Assembly (NCBI GenBank): GCA_015492915.1
Contig: WGED01000058.1
Coordinates: 1 to 6,599 of the forward strand
Length of the DNA: 6,599 bases
DNA from: Cyclobacteriaceae bacterium
GTDB taxonomy: Bacteria; Bacteroidota; Bacteroidia; Cytophagales; Cyclobacteriaceae
Reading direction: 5' to 3'
The position numbers and the translations under genes were made by a program. Below the pieces are notes generated by a model. That model saw only the letters and a list, made by a program, of their open reading frames with translations, did not search any database and was not told the DNA's origin. Below, in pieces: positions 1 to 4,424 of the stretch. Every line of letters starts with the position of its first letter. Position 1 is the first letter of the stretch.

Positions 1-1005
1 CAGCGCAGGGTCTATCAAGGCTTTGGCGCCGGCTTTGAGCGCGGCTTCGATCTGCTGATTAACCGTATCGGCGACGCCCTTTTTGGCAACAGGCCCCAGG
101 TTGGTTTCCCGGTCGAGCGGGTTGCCCAGCCTGTATTGTTTTGTCAGTTCTACGAAGCCTTCTACAAATTTGTCATACACACTTTCGTGAACGTAGATTC
201 GCTCGATGCCGCAGCATGACTGTCCTGCATTGTAAAAAGCGCCGTCCACGAGGTTGGCTATGGTAAACTCAAGATTTGAGTCTTCGCACACGTAGGCGGG
301 GTCTTTGCCGCCCAGTTCCAGTCCCACGCCGATAAAGCGCTCTGCCGCCACTTTTTGTATCTGATGGCCGCCGCTCACCGAGCCTGTGAACGCCACAAAC
401 TGAACGCGCTCGTCACGGATCACCGTAGCAGTATCGTCATGACTGAGGTGCAGGTACTGAAACAGTCCCTCCGGCAGTCCCGCTTCCGCAAAAGCATCGT
501 AAAACCTTTCGGAAACGAGCGGCGTTTGCGCCGAATGCCGCAGGATGACCGCATTGCCGGCCAGCAGTGCGGGCACGATGCTGTTGATGGCTATGAGATA
601 GGGATAATTCCATGCGGGTATCACGAAAACGACCCCCAGCGGCTCCCTTTTGATATACCGGTTGAAGCCGGGCTTTTCTTCCACCAGCACATCGGCGAGC
701 GATTTTTCGGCCAGTTTCAGCATGCCCGTAGCGCGCTCTATGGTGCCGTTCACTTCGTTGGGCCCGTGGATAATGGGCCTGCCCATCTGCCAGCTCAGCT
801 CTTCGCTGATGCGCACCGTTTGCTTTTTGAATGCTTCAATAAATTTTTCGATATACGGCTTGCGTTCTGCCACGCTCAGCGTTTTCCAGCTTTGCTGTGC
901 CTTTACAGCTTTGGCCAGCGTTTTTTCGATATCTTCAGCGCCATGCAGGTCGCGCTCCACATACACCGAGCCGTCAACCGGGGAGATCACTTTTAGTTTG
1001 CTCAT
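1..1005 (-). CDS. Aldehyde dehydrogenase family protein, C-terminus cut by window edge
   Basis: This NAD(P)-dependent enzyme oxidises an aldehyde to its carboxylate in the cytoplasm; the substrate cannot be told from sequence. The start is the ATG read at 1005-1003 (MSKLKVISPVDGS), and 335 codons are present. Family members usually have about 450-500 residues, so roughly the last quarter lies beyond position 1. Visible motifs in order: PAWNYP with the oxyanion-hole Asn133, FTGS at 206-209 (nucleotide loop), LELGGK with general-base Glu230, and GQSCC with catalytic Cys264. The usual Lys-x-x-Glu pair that contacts the adenosine ribose is replaced by Arg156 and Ala159 (LRHSAQTP), which may affect cofactor choice. 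The gene is divergent from psd across a 352-base spacer, and no operon partner is visible. The family call is secure; the subfamily is not assigned. Confidence 0.95.
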   Translation of the reverse strand, partial: MSKLKVISPVDGSVYVERDLHGAEDIEKTLAKAVKAQQSWKTLSVAERKPYIEKFIEAFKKQTVRISEELSWQMGRPIIHGPNEVNGTIERATGMLKLAEKSLADVLVEEKPGFNRYIKREPLGVVFVIPAWNYPYLIAINSIVPALLAGNAVILRHSAQTPLVSERFYDAFAEAGLPEGLFQYLHLSHDDTATVIRDERVQFVAFTGSVSGGHQIQKVAAERFIGVGLELGGKDPAYVCEDSNLEFTIANLVDGAFYNAGQSCCGIERIYVHESVYDKFVEGFVELTKQYRLGNPLDRETNLGPVAKKGVADTVNQQIEAALKAGAKALIDPAL

Positions 1006-1020
1006 TGATAGAATTATGGT

Positions 1021-1221
1021 TTATGTTAATAGTACCCTGTTTAAAAATAAATTGCAAAATAAGCGAATAGTCATGAGAAATTGTCTATTATTTACTTCGA
1101 ATACCTGTTATGCCAGGGTGTTGCATCTATTCTCAGTTTTCAAAAATCTGATTCCTGTTTTGGTATAACTGGAATCGTTGCAAAAAACAGTTATTTAAAA
1201 TACCCTGTTAAGCTGGGGTTG
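1021..1221. repeat. Three diverged copies of a TTAT..TACCCTGTT repeat
   Basis: The core TACC(C)TGTT occurs three times in the same orientation: 1033-1041, 1102-1109 (one C short) and 1201-1209. Each copy is preceded by a TTAT-T-rich block (1021, 1088 and 1191). The second and third copies share more: TTATTTA, then AATAC(C)CTGTTA, then a GC(CA/T)GGG..GTTG tail (1088-1123 and 1191-1221). The second copy also forms a small inverted repeat, ACCTG/CAGGGT with one bulged base. This could be an old local duplication or a set of operator sites for the two divergent genes; the sequence does not decide. Confidence 0.45.
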
Positions 1222-1275
1222 TACTATCTGTTTTAAAAAGAATTTCCTTGAAAATGTGCTTCAAAATTTTTTCGG

Positions 1276-1303
1276 TTGAAATATCCCTTTTTTCATAGAT
1301 TGT
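1276..1303 (+). promoter_or_regulatory. Weak candidate promoter for psd
   Basis: A TTG at 1276-1278 is followed 17 bases later by TAGATTGT (1296-1303), a partial match to the Bacteroidota -7 element TAnnTTTG, in which TAnnTT is kept. If it is real, transcription begins after the in-frame ATG at 1304, so translation must start further down, at 1343 or 1358. The match is imperfect and the region is AT-rich, so this is tentative. Confidence 0.22.
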
Positions 1304-1357
1304 ATGTACATAGTGACGGGAAAATTTTTAATTGTATGGGTAATGGATATCGTCTCG

Positions 1358-2377
1358 ATGAAGCATAAAAAAAGGATAATCCTTGTCGCATTGTTCCTCC
1401 TTGTTTTGGCGGTTGCTTTGTATCCGCCTTCAGGAGTGGAACCTATTTACTACGTTAACCGGCCTACCGGGGAGATCAGGGTTGAAAAGGTAGCGGGTGA
1501 GGGTTGGCTGGCATGGCTTTATTATAATCCCATCGGAGAGCTCACTCTGAAAGCTCTGGTAAAAAGAAAGTTCCTTTCCTCATTTTATGGACGTTTGATG
1601 GACAATCCTTCTTCAGCGAAGAAAATAGGGCCTTTCGTGAAAGAGTACGATATTGACATGAGCGAAGCGGAAAAGCAGCATTTCGACTCGTTCAATGATT
1701 TTTTCACGCGCAAGCTGAAGCCCGGGGCGCGGAAAGTGGACACTGACTCGCTGGTTGTGGTGTCGCCTGCCGATGGCAAGGTTCTGGCTTATAATAATAT
1801 TAGCGAGCAGGACTTTTTTGTGAAAGGGACGAAATTCAACCTTTTGGCCTTTCTCAATGATGATAAACTGGCACAAAAATACCATGACGGCAGCCTGATG
1901 GTTTTCCGCCTCTGTCCCGTGGATTACCACCGTTTTCATTTCCCCGTCAATGGCGCTCTGTCACCCCCGATGAAGATTGACGGGTATTATTATTCGGTCA
2001 ATCCCATAGCCCTGCACAGGATGATCCTCGCTTTCTGGCAAAACAAAAGGGAGTACGTCATCATTTCAAACGAGGTTTTCGGTGATGTGCTGATGGCTGA
2101 GATCGGCGCCACCATGGTAGGGGGCATCGTGCAGACCTACAAAGGGAAGTTTGCGTGGAAAGGCGCCGAAAAGGGGTTTTTCAAATTCGGCGGCTCCACG
2201 GTGGTGCTGCTCTTCGAAAAGGGTAAAGTTAAGATCGACGAGGATCTGCTGAAAAACACGCAAAAAGGCCTTGAAACGAGTATTCTGATGGGGGAACGGG
2301 TTGGCTTGTTTACAGACTCCGTCAATACAGGCTATGTTGAAAAGAAAACAAGCTTTGTCACTGAAATCGCTTTTTGA
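1358..2377 (+). CDS. psd: Phosphatidylserine decarboxylase proenzyme, membrane anchored
   Basis: Converts phosphatidylserine to phosphatidylethanolamine at the inner membrane, using a pyruvoyl group made by self-cleavage. The protein has 339 residues from the ATG at 1358. I chose this start because MKHKKRIILVALFLLVLAVA is a clean basic-then-hydrophobic membrane anchor (about residues 6-22); in-frame ATGs at 1304 and 1343 would put an extra segment before it. SPADG holds catalytic Asp139, and DYHRFHFP holds His191 and His194, matching the Asp-His-Ser machinery of the family. FGGST at 277-281 is the processing site: cleavage between Gly279 and Ser280 would give a long beta chain and a 60-residue alpha chain. 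FNDFFTRKLKPGAR (112-125) and the GGST form, rather than LGST, resemble the clostridial-type enzymes. No partner gene such as pssA is adjacent. The function is secure. Confidence 0.95.
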   Translation: MKHKKRIILVALFLLVLAVALYPPSGVEPIYYVNRPTGEIRVEKVAGEGWLAWLYYNPIGELTLKALVKRKFLSSFYGRLMDNPSSAKKIGPFVKEYDIDMSEAEKQHFDSFNDFFTRKLKPGARKVDTDSLVVVSPADGKVLAYNNISEQDFFVKGTKFNLLAFLNDDKLAQKYHDGSLMVFRLCPVDYHRFHFPVNGALSPPMKIDGYYYSVNPIALHRMILAFWQNKREYVIISNEVFGDVLMAEIGATMVGGIVQTYKGKFAWKGAEKGFFKFGGSTVVLLFEKGKVKIDEDLLKNTQKGLETSILMGERVGLFTDSVNTGYVEKKTSFVTEIAF

Positions 2378-2441
2378 ATCCAATAATTCCTATTAAGGAT
2401 TTTATAAAATTTTACCTATTATTGCCACTCTGTCAAAATAC

Positions 2442-2474
2442 ACAACCGGCGCCGGGTTGTTGAGCCCAACCCGG
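2442..2474. terminator. Hairpin terminator between convergent psd and cytolysin-like gene
   Basis: A perfect 8-bp stem, CCGGGTTG (2452-2459) with CAACCCGG (2467-2474), encloses a 7-base loop. A second, overlapping hairpin, ACAACCGGCGCC with GGTTGT (2442-2460, one bulged G), uses the same middle arm, so the two cannot form together. It lies 64 bases after the psd stop and 22 bases after the stop of the convergent gene, as expected for a terminator shared by both. Neither side has a strong T-run; the minus-strand exit has GTATTTTG and the plus-strand exit has TTATTTTA further out. Confidence 0.6.
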
Positions 2475-2496
2475 TCAACCGACTGTATTGAGAAAA

Positions 2497-4098
2497 TTAT
2501 TTTATCCTGGTAATTTCAAAATGAGCCTTTATGCCTTTTTTGAAAGTCAAGACAATGTCTGATTTCTTGTCAATTTTTAAAGAGTTCAGATAGACTTTTT
2601 TCATACCACCTGCATTACCCAGGCTTTCATTACCTAACAGTCCATTGTAATCATATAACTCGCCCGAACATTCTATATAATCGTTGTTCTGGTTCGGCCT
2701 GTATGGTTTGAATGTATAAGCATAATTTATGGTGTGGGTTTTGTCATTTTGCACTTCCGCATAATTTTTTTTGTCAACACTCCATGTTCTTCCGTCAGCT
2801 TTGCCATTGTTATTAATATCCAATCGTTTACCGCCTACCCACAATTTTACTCTGAGTTTACCATTTACCTCTGTATCTGTAGGTTGCTTGCCTGTAATTT
2901 TTGAGATAACAGCGTGATACTCCGGATATGCCAGATCACAATTCCTAATCTGGTATTCAGTGGCCATGACAATCTTTGCGACCGGAAAACCTTCTTTTAC
3001 ATATCGTAGCTTATAGGCTAATGGCGCACCGGGAGAATCCTTGGAATAATTGCCACCTTCTGCAATATAATCATACACGTCCTGGGGCCCGTTGATTATC
3101 TGGGCGGCGCTGGCACCCGACCCGCCGATAACCAGGGCCTTGATGTTTGAGGTTTTGATTATTTTTTTAGAATCGCTATCCAGATTTAGTTCGACATTTG
3201 GCCCTGCTTTACTTGCTGCATCAAGAGCTGCCTTAACTTGTGATATGCTTGAATTGGACTCAACTGTATATATAACCATACGGCCATAAGTGACGGAAGA
3301 AACATAAACCGGGCTTGTGGATCCCAAACTCTCCATGCTCGGCAGGTTGGTAAACAAATCACTTGGCGATTTCCCCGGGGAATCCAAATCCAGGGTAAAG
3401 TAGCGCTGAATGAATTTCAATACATATTTATTTTTCTTTTCAGAAGTATTAAAGTTGAGGTTGGCTGCCACTTTCTTCGTCGCACCCCTGTAGTTGGCGC
3501 CCAATGCTACAGACAGGTGTTCCTCAGAATAAACTTCTGCTTCGTCTATTGTGAGCTCTGCAGGAGTTGCGCCGGTGACCTCCCTGCTCAGTAATTCTTT
3601 GATCCCCGATCTGACTTCAGAAAGACTATTTGGATTATCGATGGTAATACTCGGACTACCGCTGATATTGCTTAAGGAAGTGGACAATGTGATGGGTGCT
3701 CTGTCAGCATTAATCCCTGCATATTCCCCTGTCGGTATCGACTCACCTTTTAATAATGCTCCCGGGTAAATTACATCGGTTGTAGGGTCTAAAATAAAAA
3801 GTTCATTAAATCCCGGGGCCCCCTTGTAAGTTTTAGTTGAGCATTCCAGCTCTGTACGTTCGGTATCCCTCTCCGGTGCGGTAGCATCAGTTTTTACTAT
3901 GGAAGACTCAACCGGCTGGTCAAAAGCGGTTAAGTTGGCAACCGCTTTATTAAAATCCTTCGCCTCTTCCTCAGAAAAATTGGATTCATTAGATTTCGGT
4001 GTCACCTCGTCATCTGAACAGGAGAAACATAATAATAGGAACAAAACTGCTTTGAGCAATTGTGACACTTGGTTTTTTTGGTTCATGGTAGTTTTCAT
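2497..4098 (-). CDS. Cholesterol-dependent-cytolysin-like (thiol-activated cytolysin family) lipoprotein
   Basis: A 533-residue member of the thiol-activated cytolysin family of beta-barrel pore formers. The start is the ATG at 4098 (MKTTMNQKNQ); the ATG at 4086 is an alternative. Residues 11-27 form a lipoprotein signal ending LCFSC, with Cys27 lipidated, and the SDDE that follows resembles a Bacteroidota surface-export signal. A linker runs to about 90. The CDC core then begins: LDPTTDVIYPGALLKG (103-118), ADRAPITLS (131-139), VYSEEHLSVALGAN (189-202), RYFTLDLD..SPSDLF (232-249), PVYVSSVTYGR (263-273) and ALVIGG (321-326, the conserved Gly pair). The last 150 residues match domain 4, with RTW (437-439), DKT (452-454) and ECSGELYDYNG (476-486) where CDCs have the undecapeptide. 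All three of its Trp are missing, so cholesterol binding is doubtful. The length is close to that of classical CDCs plus the lipoprotein leader. It is divergent from the TPR-HTH gene. Family sure; pore activity and target unknown. Confidence 0.9.
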   Translation of the reverse strand: MKTTMNQKNQVSQLLKAVLFLLLCFSCSDDEVTPKSNESNFSEEEAKDFNKAVANLTAFDQPVESSIVKTDATAPERDTERTELECSTKTYKGAPGFNELFILDPTTDVIYPGALLKGESIPTGEYAGINADRAPITLSTSLSNISGSPSITIDNPNSLSEVRSGIKELLSREVTGATPAELTIDEAEVYSEEHLSVALGANYRGATKKVAANLNFNTSEKKNKYVLKFIQRYFTLDLDSPGKSPSDLFTNLPSMESLGSTSPVYVSSVTYGRMVIYTVESNSSISQVKAALDAASKAGPNVELNLDSDSKKIIKTSNIKALVIGGSGASAAQIINGPQDVYDYIAEGGNYSKDSPGAPLAYKLRYVKEGFPVAKIVMATEYQIRNCDLAYPEYHAVISKITGKQPTDTEVNGKLRVKLWVGGKRLDINNNGKADGRTWSVDKKNYAEVQNDKTHTINYAYTFKPYRPNQNNDYIECSGELYDYNGLLGNESLGNAGGMKKVYLNSLKIDKKSDIVLTFKKGIKAHFEITRIK

Positions 4099-4103
4099 GT
4101 CAG

Positions 4104-4134
4104 TTAGATTTATTGGTTTTTTAGATTTATTTGG
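4104..4134. repeat. Tandem 13/14-base direct repeat in the cytolysin leader
   Basis: TTAGATTTATTGG (4104-4116) and TTAGATTTATTTGG (4121-4134) are separated by TTTT and differ only by one added T. In the cytolysin transcript they read CCAAATAAATCTAA then CCAATAAATCTAA, ending 5 bases before the ATG at 4098. They are likely in the untranslated leader, where an A-rich tract can aid initiation in Bacteroidota. They could also be binding sites or a slippage product. Confidence 0.7.
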
Positions 4135-4144
4135 TTCAACAGCC

Positions 4145-4172
4145 CAAATATGGATGGTTCCGGCGCTACAAA
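4145..4172 (-). promoter_or_regulatory. Candidate Bacteroidota-type promoter for the cytolysin-like gene
   Basis: On the minus strand, CATATTTG (4152-4145) matches the -7 consensus TAnnTTTG at all but the first base. TTTG (4172-4169) lies 16 bases upstream of it, slightly closer than the usual -33 spacing. It would give a leader of about 40 bases before the ATG at 4098, containing the tandem repeat. Plausible but unproven. Confidence 0.35.
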
Positions 4173-4182
4173 CTAATTTCCG

Positions 4183-4204
4183 GTATGGACAAAGTATGGA
4201 CAAG
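4183..4204. repeat. 11-base tandem direct repeat, possible regulator site
   Basis: GTATGGACAAA (4183-4193) is followed directly by GTATGGACAAG (4194-4204), identical except for the last base. The 11-base period places both copies on the same face of the DNA, and they lie just upstream of the cytolysin promoter candidate. A partial third copy, ATGGACA, occurs at 4341-4347 near the TPR gene promoter. This arrangement suits a protein binding direct repeats, but no binding protein is shown. Confidence 0.55.
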
Positions 4205-4291
4205 GGAAATATTTCATGTGCTTTCATATGGTGGTTAAAGGTCATTATTACAATCTTCCAATCGACGAAAATCACTCTTTAATCATGCCCG

Positions 4292-4319
4292 GTGCTGGTT
4301 TTACTCTACCGTAAAGCAC
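4292..4319. promoter_or_regulatory. Interrupted palindrome in the divergent spacer
   Basis: GTGC (4292-4295) and TTTAC (4300-4304) pair with GTAAA (4311-4315) and GCAC (4316-4319). This is a 9-bp stem with a 4-base bulge on the left and a 6-base loop. It sits about 55 bases upstream of the -35-like box of the TPR gene. It may be an operator or an RNA hairpin; no family is recognised. Confidence 0.3.
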
Positions 4320-4373
4320 AGATTAACCCTCTTTCGCAACATGGACATGCCACATATGCCCCATAGACGACGC

Positions 4374-4401
4374 TTGACATTCAGATCATTTTAGGTGTAA
4401 T
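4374..4401 (+). promoter_or_regulatory. Candidate promoter for the TPR-HTH gene
   Basis: TTGACA (4374-4379) and TGTAAT (4396-4401) are 16 bases apart and match the sigma-70 consensus at 6 of 6 and 5 of 6 positions. The same stretch also reads TTG, 21 bases, TAATTGAA, a partial Bacteroidota -33/-7 pair. Either reading puts transcription start near 4408, just before the ATG at 4425, and argues against the TTG at 4401 as start codon. Confidence 0.4.
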
Positions 4402-4424
4402 TGAAGACAACAATAAAAACAACT

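Larger units (their letters stand above)
1006..1357. other. Divergent intergenic spacer between aldehyde dehydrogenase and psd
   Basis: This AT-rich stretch of about 350 bases separates two divergent genes and contains no convincing gene. An open frame on the plus strand (650-1168) runs into it, but it is antisense to the dehydrogenase and resembles nothing. The spacer holds a set of diverged direct repeats (1021-1221) and a weak psd promoter candidate. On the minus strand, TTATTTTG (1062-1055) is one base off the Bacteroidota -7 consensus TAnnTTTG for the dehydrogenase, but no TTG lies at the right distance, so I do not call it. Confidence 0.6.
4099..4424. other. Divergent control region between cytolysin-like gene and TPR-HTH gene
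   Basis: This 326-base spacer drives two genes in opposite directions. Frames run open through it on both strands (minus to 4275, plus to 4282), but their translations have no family resemblance and add an implausible segment before the signal peptide. The spacer holds, from left to right: a leader duplication (4104-4134), a cytolysin promoter candidate (4145-4172), an 11-base tandem repeat (4183-4204), an interrupted palindrome (4292-4319) and a promoter candidate for the TPR gene (4374-4401). Confidence 0.7.

Noticed and set aside
650..1168. Plus-strand open frame of 172 codons crossing the start of the aldehyde dehydrogenase
   Set aside because: It is antisense to a gene with all catalytic motifs in place, is low in complexity and matches no family; it is a by-product of the codon pattern on the other strand.
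1304..1357. Longer psd start at 1304
   Set aside because: It adds 18 residues before an otherwise normal membrane anchor and overlaps the candidate -7 element; 1343 remains possible, 1358 fits best.
3371..3382. Perfect 12-base palindrome TTCCCCGGGGAA
   Set aside because: It lies inside the cytolysin coding region over Asp-Ser-Pro-Gly codons and has no partner element; most likely chance.
4099..4275. Minus-strand 59-codon upstream extension of the cytolysin frame
   Set aside because: It would place a non-hydrophobic segment before a good lipoprotein signal peptide, and it spans the leader repeat and promoter candidate, so it is treated as untranslated.
3899..4282. Plus-strand open frame of 127 codons crossing the cytolysin start and spacer
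   Set aside because: It overlaps the cytolysin N-terminus antisense and crosses its leader repeats; no recognisable motif and no start signal.
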